From Senegalia massiliensis (lineage in GTDB: Bacteria; Bacillota; Clostridia; Tissierellales; SIT17), in assembly GCF_009911265.1 (NCBI RefSeq), contig NZ_QXXA01000005.1:62001-126000 (forward strand): a stretch of 64,000 nucleotides of DNA, written 5' to 3'. The notes beneath the pieces were generated by a model, which was not told the origin of the DNA, did not search any database, and saw only the letters and a list, made by a program, of their open reading frames with translations. Numbering within the stretch: position 1 is the first letter of the stretch; every line of letters begins with the position of its first letter. Shown here in pieces: positions 1 through 8,535 of the stretch. The position numbers and the translations under genes are program-made.

Positions 1-1501
1 ATAATTTTATCATATTAAAAGCAGCTACTGAATTGCCTGAAGGTATTGCTCCATCATATATTTCTTTTGGTCTTAATACTAATTCTTCTGCATCATGACC
101 ATTTATGAAAAATCCTCCATTTTTATCATCCCAAAATAATCTAAAAGTATCATCCATTAATTTTTTTGCTCTTTCTAAATAAATATCATCAAATGTTGCC
201 TCATAAGTTTCAATCAATCCCCAAGTTAAAAATGAATAATCTTCTAAATATCCTTTATATCTTGATTCGCCATCACGGTATCTTGCAAGTAATCTTCCAT
301 TTTCATCAATTAAATTTTCATATATAAATTCTATACTTTCTTTAGCACGATTTATAAATAGAGGTTTATTTAATATTCTACCACCATATGCAAATGCTGC
401 TATCATAAGCCCATTCCAAGAGGTAAGTATTTTGTCATCCTTGTGGGGTTTTATTCTATTTTCCCTTGTATAAAATAGCATATCAGCATATGCATGTACT
501 CGATTTATTAAATCAGGAGATTTTTTCAGAAAATTCAAATCATATTTTATAAGATTTGGTATATTTTTGCCTTCAAAATTTCCTGTGTCTGTTATATCAA
601 AATAATTACAAACTACTTCACCTTCTTCATCTCCTAAAATATCTTTTATCTCATCTTTAGTCCAAACATAAAACTTACCTTCCACACCTTCACTATCTGC
701 ATCTTCTGCTGAATAAAATCCACCTTTATTTGAAGTCATATCACGAATTATATAAGTAAATATTTTTTCTGCTACTTCTTTATATAACTCTTTTCCTGTT
801 GCCTGATAACCTTCTAAATAACAGTATGCTAAAAGTGCATTATCATATAACATCTTTTCAAAATGAGGAACTAACCATTTTCCATCTACTGAATATCTGG
901 AAAATCCAAATCCTATGTGGTCAAATATACCACCTTTATACATTCCATCTAATGTTTTTTCTATAATTTCCAATGCTTTTTCATCATTATTTTCTTTATA
1001 AAAACGTATCAAAAACATTAAATTATGGGGCATAGGAAACTTAGGAGCACTTCCAAAGCCTCCATATTTAGGATCAAAGTCTTCCTTTCTCTCATTAAAT
1101 ACTTCCTCTAAAACTTCTTTACTCAATTCTTCATTACTTGAACTTTGAATATTATTTAATTTTTCTATTATGTCTTCACTATTTTCTACTATATCATCTC
1201 TTTTTTCTTTCCATGCTTTATTTATATTATATAAGATATCCATAAGTCCTACTCTATCTAATATAGAACGTTTTGGAAAATAAGTCCCTGCATAAATTGG
1301 CTTTTTATCAGGTGTTAAAAATACATTCATAGGCCAACCACCTTGACCTGTGATTGCCTGCGTGATTGTCATATAAATATTATCTAAATCTGGTCTTTCT
1401 TCTCTATCTACTTTTATAGGTATAAAGTAATCATTTAAAAGCTCAGCTACTTCTTCATCTTCAAAACTTTCTCTTTCCATTACATGACACCAATGACATG
1501 T
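1..1501 (-). pseudogene. yyaL: YyaL/DUF255 thioredoxin-domain protein, C-terminal part, split by the element
   Basis: An open frame runs off the left edge of the window, so the 3' end is not seen. The frame starts inside the codons for TCHWCHVMERESF and continues with KVDREERPDLDNIYM and GGWPMNVFLTPD, the signature of the DUF255 (YyaL, SSP411-like) family: a thioredoxin-like N domain followed by an alpha/alpha-barrel. The first third of the thioredoxin domain is missing here and lies 26.8 kb away at 28345-28527. The function of the family is poorly defined. An internal ATG (the M of HVMER) could in principle start a shortened product, but I see no good ribosome site in front of it. Confidence 0.9.
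1481..1501. repeat. Left attachment core (direct repeat of 28351-28371)
   Basis: The 20-mer ACATGACACCAATGACATGT, with one extra T in front, is identical at 1481-1501 and 28351-28371. It is an imperfect palindrome: arms ACATGNCA and TGNCATGT around a four-base centre. On the minus strand it spells the CHWCHV codons of yyaL. It marks the left edge of the integrated element. Confidence 0.9.
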
Positions 1502-1517
1502 AAACTATTAACCGCAA

Positions 1518-1682
1518 TCATGAATACCCAATCGAAAGGAAGATTGGTTTATCTTCTTTTTTAGCTTTTTCAAAAGCCTCTTGTCCCCATGGATACCAAT
1601 CTACAGGATTGTACGCATGCTGAAGTAAGTATGGACTCTTTTCATTCACTAAACGATTGGGCGTTTCTTTGATTTTAGTCAT
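1518..1682 (-). pseudogene. Element-borne second copy of the yyaL 5' end
   Basis: The predicted peptide starts [20 protein letters not shown], continues through NPVDWYPWG to IFLSIGYS, and then stops at TGA. It matches the host YyaL N-terminus at 28345-28527 over ~46 residues with about six differences, so it is a diverged copy rather than a simple duplication. A good ribosome site (AGGAGG) lies nine bases before the ATG at 1682. Nineteen bases separate the GYS codons from the attachment core, which breaks the frame and introduces the stop. It looks like a gene-restoring mimic that no longer works, or host DNA captured from another species. Confidence 0.82.
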
Positions 1683-1714
1683 TGGGCAACACCTCCTCAT
1701 TGTTTTATTTTTAT

Positions 1715-3265
1715 TTAAAGATATTCTACCTCTAGTGTTATATTATACCCCTCTCTATCGTAATTAATTCTTTTTACAATAGTTTTCAGCAAGTTATTCT
1801 GTTGCTTTGGAGTTGTACATTTTCGCCAATTGTTTTTGAAATATTTAATTCTAGAATTTAATTCTTCCTTTGACATTCTCTTAGTTGAAGCTATCTTTTC
1901 TTCTAATTCTTGCTTCTTTTGTTTTTTATCTTTTATTATATTGTCTATTATCTTTTTTTCTTCCTTAAGTTCTGTTAGAGTGTATATATCCTCTCTATAG
2001 GCTTCTTTCACTTTTTTTAAAGCTACTTCTTGCTTTATAATTTCTTGATTTAGTTCCTCTATTAAAAATTCTATTTCTTCTATTTCTTTTTTATTTATTT
2101 TGCTTTCTTCTATTATATGATTATTCAGATTATCGTTAATAATTGAATTATATAAGGCATTATAGAAATCTTCATCCATCTTTTTCCCCACTTGTGGGCA
2201 CGTTTCTCCTATAGCATTCTTATGAGTACATTTAGTTAGGTTATATTGTTTTCCAGTTTTTGCTTCTACTTTCCCGATGCTATAACGCATACTATACCCA
2301 CATTTTTTGCAAAACATTAATCCAGTAGTTGGAAATACGCCTTGCTTACTACGACTAGGAATCTTATTATTTCTTTTGCTGATTTCTAAAATTTTATTAT
2401 GTTCTTCTGGAGTTTTTAAAGTTTCCCAATCTCCAGTTCCAATATGCCATTCACTTCTATCTTTTTTTCTAGTTATTTTTTTTTTGCCATTTATGTCTTT
2501 TTTCCATTCATTTTTTCCGTATATCATAACCCCCATATGAAATTCGTGCAGAAGCAAGCGACTTACTGCATTAGAGCTCCAATTTTTATTTTTTGCTGTT
2601 TTGTATCCTTGTTTATTTAGATAAAAGGCTATCTTCTCAGTTCCATAATTACCAGTTAAGTACATATTTTTCATAATATTATAGACTTTTTTTCTTTTTT
2701 TATCTATTGATATTTCAGATGCTACTTCTTGTTTACCATTAATATTAATTTTCACTTTTTTATTATATATGTAAGGAAATGGTGGGCTTCCATTAGTCCA
2801 TTTTCCTTGTTCTGCCCCTGCCCTTTTTCCATCCTGAAATCTCTCAATAATTCTTTTTAATTCTGCGTTAGAAAATACACCTTCTATTGCTAGTTGCATA
2901 TAATCATTTAAATCATTTACGTTAAAATTTTTATTAGAGGTCATTATGAAGGTATCACTATATCTAAATGCATCTATAACCCTTCCAAAATCTTTTAAAT
3001 CTCCTCTGCTTAGTCTGTCATACTTTGCTACTAGTACACCATCAAATTCACTTTTTGTGACTAAGTCTAACAGTTGAGTTACTATTGGTCTTTCATCTAC
3101 GCTTTCTCCCGATTTTATTCCTTCTTCAAATATAGAATATTCATAATTATTTTTTTTACATAACTTAACTAAAGTCGTTCTGTGTTTTTTTAATACATCT
3201 TCTTCATCGCCCCTACTCTTACGTAAATATATAGCAACTTTTTTAATATCTCTTTCATTTATCAT
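1715..3265 (-). CDS. Large serine recombinase (site-specific integrase)
   Basis: 516 residues, a normal full length for this family. The resolvase domain (~8-150) opens with [13 protein letters not shown], where S17 is the expected nucleophile, and contains [19 protein letters not shown]. The recombinase DNA-binding domain follows (~160-270), then a zinc ribbon ([11 protein letters not shown] ... CPQVG, ~330-375) and a long coiled coil (~395-470). It lies beside the left attachment core, the usual place for the integrase of such elements, and is the first candidate for the enzyme that inserted the element. The 21-bp shared core is longer than is typical for serine integrases, so the tyrosine recombinase at 3289-3855 remains an alternative. 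Confidence 0.93.
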   Translation of the reverse strand: MINERDIKKVAIYLRKSRGDEEDVLKKHRTTLVKLCKKNNYEYSIFEEGIKSGESVDERPIVTQLLDLVTKSEFDGVLVAKYDRLSRGDLKDFGRVIDAFRYSDTFIMTSNKNFNVNDLNDYMQLAIEGVFSNAELKRIIERFQDGKRAGAEQGKWTNGSPPFPYIYNKKVKININGKQEVASEISIDKKRKKVYNIMKNMYLTGNYGTEKIAFYLNKQGYKTAKNKNWSSNAVSRLLLHEFHMGVMIYGKNEWKKDINGKKKITRKKDRSEWHIGTGDWETLKTPEEHNKILEISKRNNKIPSRSKQGVFPTTGLMFCKKCGYSMRYSIGKVEAKTGKQYNLTKCTHKNAIGETCPQVGKKMDEDFYNALYNSIINDNLNNHIIEESKINKKEIEEIEFLIEELNQEIIKQEVALKKVKEAYREDIYTLTELKEEKKIIDNIIKDKKQKKQELEEKIASTKRMSKEELNSRIKYFKNNWRKCTTPKQQNNLLKTIVKRINYDREGYNITLEVEYL

Positions 3266-3288
3266 TTTTCAATCTCCTTTGAATCTAT

Positions 3289-3855
3289 TTATAGATTTAA
3301 GTTTAGATAAACATTATCTAAATCCTGCTGTGTTATACCTAAATACTTTTTAGTGTTGGAAATGGAAGAGTGGTTTAATGCTTCCATTATTAATGCTATA
3401 GATACACCATTTTTATAAGCCCAATAACCCCAAGTTTTTCGCATGGAATGTGTGTTTATTGGTTCTTTTATTCCAATATAATTTGCTGTTTTGCTAATTA
3501 TACTAGAGGCTTGTTGTCTACTTAAAGGTTTGTTATATCCTTTTTTACTAAAAAATAAATAAGATTGAGCACTAGGATTGTATTCTTTCATATACTCATG
3601 CAATGCTTTACTAAGATTCTTTGTGATAGGAAACCTTTTAAGCTTGCCTGTTTTTTGCTCCCTAACTTTTATAAACTCCCTTGGTTTATTATTCTGCCAT
3701 ACATCATTTACGTGAAGACCTAAAATATCACTTATTCGCAGGGCTGAATTAATTCCAAGCACAAACATAAGATAATCTCTTTTACTTTTGCTTTTTAAAT
3801 ATATCTTCATAATTTCTATTTGTTTTTTATCTCTAATAGGACTAACAAAATTCAT
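3289..3855 (-). CDS. Small tyrosine recombinase/integrase
   Basis: I place the start at the ATG at 3855, eight bases after an AGGAG, giving 188 residues; a longer reading from 3897 lacks a good ribosome site. It has only the catalytic domain, with all the expected residues: R40 (ALRISDIL), a lysine in TGKLKRF (~68), H136xxR139 (HSMRKTWG), H162 (LNHSS) and Y171 (KKYLG). Minimal integrases like this occur on clostridial phages and plasmids. It ends 23 bases upstream of the serine recombinase, so the two may be co-transcribed. An eroded relative lies outside the element at 37378-37690. Confidence 0.9.
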   Translation of the reverse strand: MNFVSPIRDKKQIEIMKIYLKSKSKRDYLMFVLGINSALRISDILGLHVNDVWQNNKPREFIKVREQKTGKLKRFPITKNLSKALHEYMKEYNPSAQSYLFFSKKGYNKPLSRQQASSIISKTANYIGIKEPINTHSMRKTWGYWAYKNGVSIALIMEALNHSSISNTKKYLGITQQDLDNVYLNLNL

Positions 3856-3978
3856 TTCAACAACTCCTATCGTGAATTTGTTAATATTACATATCATGCT
3901 TATATTATATATTATGTAATATTGAAATTTAAATAAAAAAATATTTTTGTGCCTTTTGTGTATTTTAAAGGATTATAT

Positions 3979-4005
3979 ACTTTACACAATATTATTGTGT
4001 AAAGT
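3979..4005. promoter_or_regulatory. Perfect inverted repeat upstream of the small tyrosine recombinase
   Basis: ACTTTACACAA, a 5-base spacer, then TTGTGTAAAGT. The perfect 11-bp arms have the geometry of an operator, or of a core site for a tyrosine recombinase. No T-run follows on either strand, so it is unlikely to be a terminator. Confidence 0.5.
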
Positions 4006-4026
4006 TCATTTTAAATAAGCTTATTA

Positions 4027-4042
4027 AAAATAATATTATTTT
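4027..4042. repeat. 16-bp palindrome, copy 1
   Basis: AAAATAATATTATTTT. The same 16-mer recurs at 4073-4088, 8401-8416 and 24406-24421. This copy lies upstream of the leftward recombinase genes and may be an operator for an element-encoded regulator. Confidence 0.6.
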
Positions 4043-4072
4043 CTTTTGGAATGTAAGTAAATCTATTCTTTT

Positions 4073-4088
4073 AAAATAATATTATTTT
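4073..4088. repeat. 16-bp palindrome, copy 2
   Basis: The same AAAATAATATTATTTT, here extended to a 20-bp palindrome by flanking TT/AA. It lies 46 bp from copy 1, which would allow co-operative binding by a dimeric regulator. Confidence 0.6.
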
Positions 4089-4108
4089 AAATTAAATAAA
4101 TTCTTCAA

Positions 4109-4306
4109 CTATAATTTCCCAAGTTTTTCAAACACCTTTTTATTTCTTTTTAATATTTTTCTAGCTATTTTTTCAACTTCATTTTTATCTTCTTTTCTTT
4201 TCATTGTAAAATTTTCAATTAAAATTATTATAAATATAATTAAATTAAACTTTAGTATTAAAATAATATTTTTATTAATTTTACATTTTCTCACTTTATA
4301 AATCAC
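4109..4306 (-). CDS. Possible small membrane protein, doubtful
   Basis: A 65-codon frame with a hydrophobic stretch (ILILKFNLIIFIIILI) followed by a lysine/glutamate-rich tail. Its GTG start overlaps the edge of the 120-bp repeat and has no convincing ribosome site, and a shorter internal ATG would leave only the charged tail. I recognise no family. It may be a chance frame in AT-rich DNA. Confidence 0.25.
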   Translation of the reverse strand: MIYKVRKCKINKNIILILKFNLIIFIIILIENFTMKRKEDKNEVEKIARKILKRNKKVFEKLGKL

Positions 4307-4565
4307 CCTAAATTTGTCGTAATATCCCTTTAATTAGCTTGATTTACACATCCTTATAGTATATATTCTTCATTTCTTACATGGTTTTTGTCGTTGTTTA
4401 GAAGTTTCATACGTTTAAGGATTCACCCTAAATTTGTCGTCATGTCCCTTTAATTAGCTTGATTTACACATCCTTGTAGTATATATTCTTCATTTCTTAC
4501 ATGGTTTTTGTCGTTGTTTAGAAGTTTCATACGTTTAAGAGTTCACCCTATTTTGTCGTCATTAA
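4303..4565. repeat. Tandem 120-bp repeat (two full units plus a partial third)
   Basis: Units begin TCACCCTA at 4303, 4423 and 4543, exactly 120 bp apart. The first two differ at only a few positions and the third stops after ~22 bp. Each full unit carries two sites of the type TTTGTCGT followed by an AT tail (for example TTTTTGTCGTTGTTTAG). The same core is the repeated element of the array at 25365-25720, so one protein may bind both. A further degenerate copy (GACCCTATTTTTATCGTT) lies near 4777. Confidence 0.8.
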
Positions 4566-4578
4566 TAAAAGATGTACA

Positions 4579-4725
4579 CTAATCCTGTCCTTCTTTGAAA
4601 TCTACTATAAATGTAGGAATGAACATTGCCAATAATGGAGTAGCACTTTTTGTTATGTATATAGCAGTTGTAACGGCTATACCTGTAAATATCCAGGCGA
4701 TTGCAGAAACTGCATTTCTTTTCAT
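4579..4725 (-). CDS. 48-residue hydrophobic small protein
   Basis: This short gene has a near-ideal ribosome site (AAGGAGGTG, six bases before the ATG at 4725). The peptide begins MKRNAVSAIAWIFTGIAV, is largely hydrophobic through LLAMFIPTFIVDF and ends EGQD. One or two membrane helices are likely. It lies just beside the 120-bp repeat array. I do not recognise a family; a small membrane regulator, toxin or holin-like peptide are all possible. Confidence 0.6.
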   Translation of the reverse strand: MKRNAVSAIAWIFTGIAVTTAIYITKSATPLLAMFIPTFIVDFKEGQD

Positions 4726-4824
4726 TTACTTCACCTCCTTATAACTAATCATATCTTTTATTTTCATTCAAAAGTTGACCCTATTTTTATCGTTATATAA
4801 CTTAAAATATTCAAAATTAAATTA

Positions 4825-5160
4825 TTACAAGAAAAAATCCTCTAAAGGAAGATTTTTAATAAAATCATCCACATCTTCTTCGCTTTCTATATCTCCTACA
4901 AATATAGTATACAATCCATAAGATTGAAATAAATTATTTAATAATAAGATTGAATTTTGACAATTATTATAGAAACTTTTTTGAGTTGATTTATATAGTT
5001 TTTCATCAGCGAAAATATGAAATATTTCAAATTTAATTCTTTTGTAATCTCTTATATTTTTTATTACATTGTTTAGTATTAAAGCACCCCCTATAAAATC
5101 CAACTCATTTTGTAGCGTTAATAAACTCAAACTCATTTTGTTATTTATATTATTATACAT
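4825..5160 (-). CDS. Hypothetical protein, paralogue of the gene at 7966-8274
   Basis: 111 residues, probably helical, acidic at the C-terminus, with a purine-rich ribosome site (AGGGGAT). The C-terminal half shares a pattern with the 7966-8274 product: KSFYNNCQNSILLLNNL and GDIESEEDVDDFIKNL here, against ESFYKNAINGIELLNQL and GDIKNKKEVDTFIKDL there. No known domain is evident. The duplication within one element suggests a role in element biology, such as immunity, copy control or regulation, but that is only inference. Confidence 0.7.
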   Translation of the reverse strand: MYNNINNKMSLSLLTLQNELDFIGGALILNNVIKNIRDYKRIKFEIFHIFADEKLYKSTQKSFYNNCQNSILLLNNLFQSYGLYTIFVGDIESEEDVDDFIKNLPLEDFFL

Positions 5161-5224
5161 AGTTCTTATCCCCTTTTTTATTTTTTATAATTATAATATT
5201 GAATATAAATATGTTTATTTTAAT

Positions 5225-5596
5225 CTATAACTCTAATAAGCTTTTTTCATATTCTTTAGCTATATTTGGGTTTTTAAATAATACACCTTTTTCCTTATTA
5301 TATTCTTTTATTTCTTCATATTTAAAATGTTGAAATCTTTTAAGTTTACAATGACTACTATATTCATTATCTATAACATAGTACATAGTTCTAACTTTTG
5401 CTCCTGCTATTATCACTTCTTTAAATAGACTTTCATCTATATTATCATCTATATCTATTATAATATTATTTTTTGTTAGATAATATTGCTCATCTTTATA
5501 TCCATCAGTACTTAAAAATATTTTAAATTGCTTACAATAAGATTTAGATTTAACATCTTTCATATCTGTTAATTGTAAAACTTTTAGCTTTCTCAT
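5225..5596 (-). CDS. Hypothetical protein, 123 residues
   Basis: Begins MRKLKVLQLTDMKDVKSKSY and has a clear ribosome site (AAAGGAG) eight bases upstream. The N-terminal half looks like a mixed alpha/beta fold and the C-terminal half is lysine- and glutamate-rich. I recognise no family or catalytic motif. It lies 64 bases upstream of the 4825-5160 gene on the same strand, so co-transcription is plausible. Confidence 0.65.
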   Translation of the reverse strand: MRKLKVLQLTDMKDVKSKSYCKQFKIFLSTDGYKDEQYYLTKNNIIIDIDDNIDESLFKEVIIAGAKVRTMYYVIDNEYSSHCKLKRFQHFKYEEIKEYNKEKGVLFKNPNIAKEYEKSLLEL

Positions 5597-5660
5597 TTAA
5601 AATCTCCTTTTAACTTTAGTTTTAAAATCCTTGATTTATAAACTATATTTTTTTAAAATA

Positions 5661-6437
5661 TTATGAAAGCTTTTTCTCACTTAAAGGTATAGAATCTTCA
5701 ATTTCTTGCCATACTTCAGTCATGGAAGTTTTCTTAAATTTAGTTAATATAGTTTTTAAACAAGGTAAATCTTCTTGTGAGTTTATCTGTTTCACTGTAA
5801 CTTTTTTATTCTTTTTTAAATATAAATCTATTAACTTAATTTTAATATCTTCCTTTGTATAAGTTGTTTTATTCGTAATTATAGGAGGAAATCCCGCCTC
5901 TTCTTTTAACTTGCTCATACTTCCAAATCTAATTAAAAATATGCTTGGGTCATATATTTTATTAGATTTTAATAAATCATTATAAGATGCTGGTTTTCCA
6001 ATTTTATTGCTATATTCTATATACATTTTTAATAATTGCTCTTTGCTTTCTTTAATTTTTGTTGGAGTTTTGTGATTTTCAAAATCATCTTTTATTTTTT
6101 TTGCTGCATTAGCATATGAGCCAAAATATTTAGCTAAAACTTTAGGAGTGTAACCTAATTTAATAAATTCACTTTGAGAAGGCATATATCCTAATGACTC
6201 ATAAATTTCATTTAGCTTATCTAAATACTGCTTCTTATCTCTTCTTACGTAATTAAGTTCTTCATCTGAAATCCCTGACATAATTAATATCTCATTATAT
6301 GTCTTATTAAATTTCTTTTGAAGATTTTGTAAGCAAGGTATTCTTTTATCCCTTTTTTTAAAAAAATCCCAACATCCTTTAGGTTTTATTCTTTTATATT
6401 CTTCTTTAATTAACTCCAATAATTCTTTATCACTCAT
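5661..6437 (-). CDS. Protein of homing-endonuclease-associated repeats
   Basis: 258 residues with an AGGAGG ribosome site. It consists of about four repeats of ~50 residues (roughly 1-55, 67-115, 130-182 and 193-245), each of the form hydrophobic helix, G/P-x-P turn, then a helix with F/W: for example LGYMPSQSEFIKLGYTP and IGKPASYNDLLKSN, each followed by a FGSxxxL/A motif. This matches the DNA-binding HNH_repeat family found beside homing endonucleases. No HNH or other nuclease centre is present, so it is likely a sequence-specific DNA-binding protein rather than a nuclease. Confidence 0.72.
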   Translation of the reverse strand: MSDKELLELIKEEYKRIKPKGCWDFFKKRDKRIPCLQNLQKKFNKTYNEILIMSGISDEELNYVRRDKKQYLDKLNEIYESLGYMPSQSEFIKLGYTPKVLAKYFGSYANAAKKIKDDFENHKTPTKIKESKEQLLKMYIEYSNKIGKPASYNDLLKSNKIYDPSIFLIRFGSMSKLKEEAGFPPIITNKTTYTKEDIKIKLIDLYLKKNKKVTVKQINSQEDLPCLKTILTKFKKTSMTEVWQEIEDSIPLSEKKLS

Positions 6438-6951
6438 TATTATACCTCCTAATAAATCTTTAATTTTAAAAATTCATATTATTATAATACTATATTAATT
6501 AAGTAGTATAAATAAAAAATCAGTTCTACCCCTAAAATTTATTTACTATAAAATATTAACTTAATGTTTGTGAGTATATATAATTAAATAACAATATATT
6601 CAAATATTTATAAATCAATTTGTGACAACTAAATTGATTTATTGCTTATAGTCAACAAAAAAAGAGACTTTATTCTTATATATATAAGAATAAAGTCTCT
6701 TTTTTTATAAAATATATTGATATATTAAAAAACTTAACTATATTTTTTTCCAATTGAATTTTCTCCCCAACTGTTTATTTTTCATAAATTTTATAAGTAT
6801 AAATAATAATTAAATATATAATTAAATATATAATTAAAAATATATTTATTACTTATTTTAATATTATATTATATATCAATCTCAGTCAATGTTTGTATTA
6901 TAATTTTTTTTATTTAGTTAAATACTAGTATATATAAGTTATATTTAAGGC
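6438..6951. other. AT-rich intergenic stretch with a terminator
   Basis: Apart from the strong terminator at 6657-6707, I see only AT-rich simple sequence, including repeats of ATTAAATATATA near 6805-6840. No gene is supported. Confidence 0.6.
6657..6707. terminator. Bidirectional intrinsic terminator
   Basis: A near-perfect ~24-bp stem (AGAGACTTTATTCTTATA and its complement) is flanked by A and T runs on the two sides. It lies 245 bp downstream of the GIY-YIG gene (leftward). Confidence 0.85.
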
Positions 6952-7428
6952 TTATTGATTTTGTAATTTCTTATCATTCCATTTATCTTTAGACATTACT
7001 TTCCCTTCTGGAACTTGTTCTAGACATTCGCCTTTACTTTGGTAAAAATCAATACATTTGTTTTCCATTGATGTTAACCTTTGAATATCTTTATAATAAT
7101 TATCGAATTCTAATTTAACTTTTTCTAATATTTTTATTATTATTTTATCTCCATTATTCATAGCCTTTACTAGACTTTTATTTGAATGAATCCCTTTTTT
7201 TAATTTAGTAATATGACCATTAGAACTAAACATCCTTAAATAAATATTATCAGACCAACCTACATATATACATTTTTTATTTTCATCTTTATCTAGCTGG
7301 GACTTTACAAAAATACCATAGACCCCTCTTAAAGAATTGTTAGACACTATAATTATATCATCAATTTCAAGATTTTTCGTATCATTTGCCCATTTTAAAC
7401 TTTCATTTCTATTTATATTTTTATTCAT
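6952..7428 (-). CDS. GIY-YIG nuclease-domain protein
   Basis: 158 residues. The motif order fits the GIY-YIG fold: GVYGIF (35-40) in place of GIY, CIYVGWS (53-59) in place of YIG, an arginine at ~65 (NIYLRM) and a glutamate at ~122 (SMENKC), the usual metal ligand. Such domains serve homing, repair or restriction enzymes. No separate DNA-binding domain is visible, so it could be a small homing-type or restriction nuclease. The ribosome site is modest (AGGAAAATAGG). It lies directly next to a truncated serine recombinase and may have arrived with the event that truncated it. Confidence 0.75.
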   Translation of the reverse strand: MNKNINRNESLKWANDTKNLEIDDIIIVSNNSLRGVYGIFVKSQLDKDENKKCIYVGWSDNIYLRMFSSNGHITKLKKGIHSNKSLVKAMNNGDKIIIKILEKVKLEFDNYYKDIQRLTSMENKCIDFYQSKGECLEQVPEGKVMSKDKWNDKKLQNQ

Positions 7429-7458
7429 CCTATTTTCCTCACAAATTCAAATATATTT

Positions 7459-7668
7459 TTAAAAATTAATATTAATACATACTTTCACAGATGTTATTTC
7501 CTCCTGATAGATTACATACTCCCATTTCTTTTCTTCTGCATATTCTACTAATTTAAGTCGATGCTTAGATAATATATCTTTCTCTTTATTTTTATCTCCT
7601 CTTGATTTTCTCAGATATATTGCAACTTTTTTTATATCATTTTCTCTCATCATGCCTACCTTCCTCAC
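7459..7668 (-). pseudogene. Serine recombinase N-terminal remnant
   Basis: About 60 residues align with the start of the 1715-3265 recombinase: [16 protein letters not shown], including the nucleophile serine, then HRLKLVEYAEEKKWEYVIYQEE. The match ends abruptly after EEITS and about ten unrelated residues precede the stop. The rest of the resolvase domain and all DNA-binding domains are absent. It shows that a second serine recombinase element once occupied this DNA. Confidence 0.85.
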
Positions 7669-7965
7669 TCTAATGTTATTAATTTTTCAGCCCTTATACA
7701 TATCCTGACACGGATACTATCTCTCTTTTCTTATATACTGATTTTCACTGTTAGTATTTTATTTTTTGAAATTAAACCATTATGCAAACACTCTTATTTA
7801 TCCAACAACTCCTTATATAATAAAATATATAAGTTTTATCCATTATCTATAAATATATCATTTTTTTAAATATTGAATATATCACTAACATTATTATTAC
7901 ACTGGCTACTACTGAACATTATAGAAAAGGATAAAAGAGCACTGTGCTCTTTTATCCTTTTCAAA
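7669..7965. other. AT-rich gap, no gene seen
   Basis: Roughly 300 bp with no supported frame; the terminator at 7925-7961 is its only clear signal. Confidence 0.55.
7925..7961. terminator. Intrinsic terminator after the 7966-8274 gene
   Basis: A perfect 18-bp stem (AAAAGGATAAAAGAGCAC and its complement) with T/A runs built into the arms. It serves the leftward gene ending at 7966 and could also stop rightward transcription. Confidence 0.85.
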
Positions 7966-8274
7966 TTAAAAATATCTACTAATGATTAAATCCTTAATAA
8001 AAGTATCTACTTCTTTTTTATTTTTTATATCACCTTCAAACAACAAGTCACTTTTATATACAATACACAACTGATTTAACAATTCAATACCATTTATAGC
8101 ATTTTTGTAAAAACTTTCCACAATATTAGCATATACTTTCATATTTGGACTACCGAAGGATTGCCATGCATTTAATGTTTGATAATCATTTATATTTTGA
8201 AGTATATTTGTCACCACCACTTGACTTTCAAAGGAACTTAATTTATTTTCTAGTCTTAGTAATTTCTCCATCAT
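7966..8274 (-). CDS. Hypothetical protein, paralogue of the gene at 4825-5160
   Basis: 102 residues, predicted helical. It shares the spaced pattern SFYKNAINGIELLNQL and GDIKNKKEVDTFIKDL with the 4825-5160 product, so the two are paralogues. It is transcribed divergently from the restriction genes, and one copy of the 16-bp palindrome (8401-8416) lies in the shared promoter region. No family is recognised. Confidence 0.7.
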   Translation of the reverse strand: MMEKLLRLENKLSSFESQVVVTNILQNINDYQTLNAWQSFGSPNMKVYANIVESFYKNAINGIELLNQLCIVYKSDLLFEGDIKNKKEVDTFIKDLIISRYF

Positions 8275-8400
8275 TTTTTTACATATCCCCTCTCATCTTT
8301 ATATAACCCAATAAAGGTCTCCTTTTTTTATTATTCTATAAATTATATACACCTTTATACTTTTAACAACTAAAATTTGAGTTTTCTTAAAAAATTAATA

Positions 8401-8416
8401 AAAATAATATTATTTT
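8401..8416. promoter_or_regulatory. 16-bp palindrome, copy 3, in the divergent promoter region
   Basis: AAAATAATATTATTTT lies between the leftward hypothetical gene and the rightward restriction genes, ~80 bp upstream of a possible -10 element (TATAAT at 8496-8501). It is a candidate operator for the restriction operon. Confidence 0.55.
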
Positions 8417-8535
8417 AAAAGATTCTTAAGTTAGTGCTACATTACATATTTCATATTTATTATAAATTTTTCTTTTTCTTTATTATGTAGTACTATATAA
8501 TGGTAGGATTAATTTAGTGAAAGGAAGTAGATAAA

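Noticed and set aside
1-1700. yyaL at the left end as a complete functional gene with the element-borne 5' copy
   Set aside because: The copy ends in TGA and a 19-base insertion shifts the frame before the CHWCHV codons.
4303-4565. 120-bp repeats as ends of an insertion sequence
   Set aside because: They are head-to-tail tandem units with no transposase between or beside them and no inverted ends.
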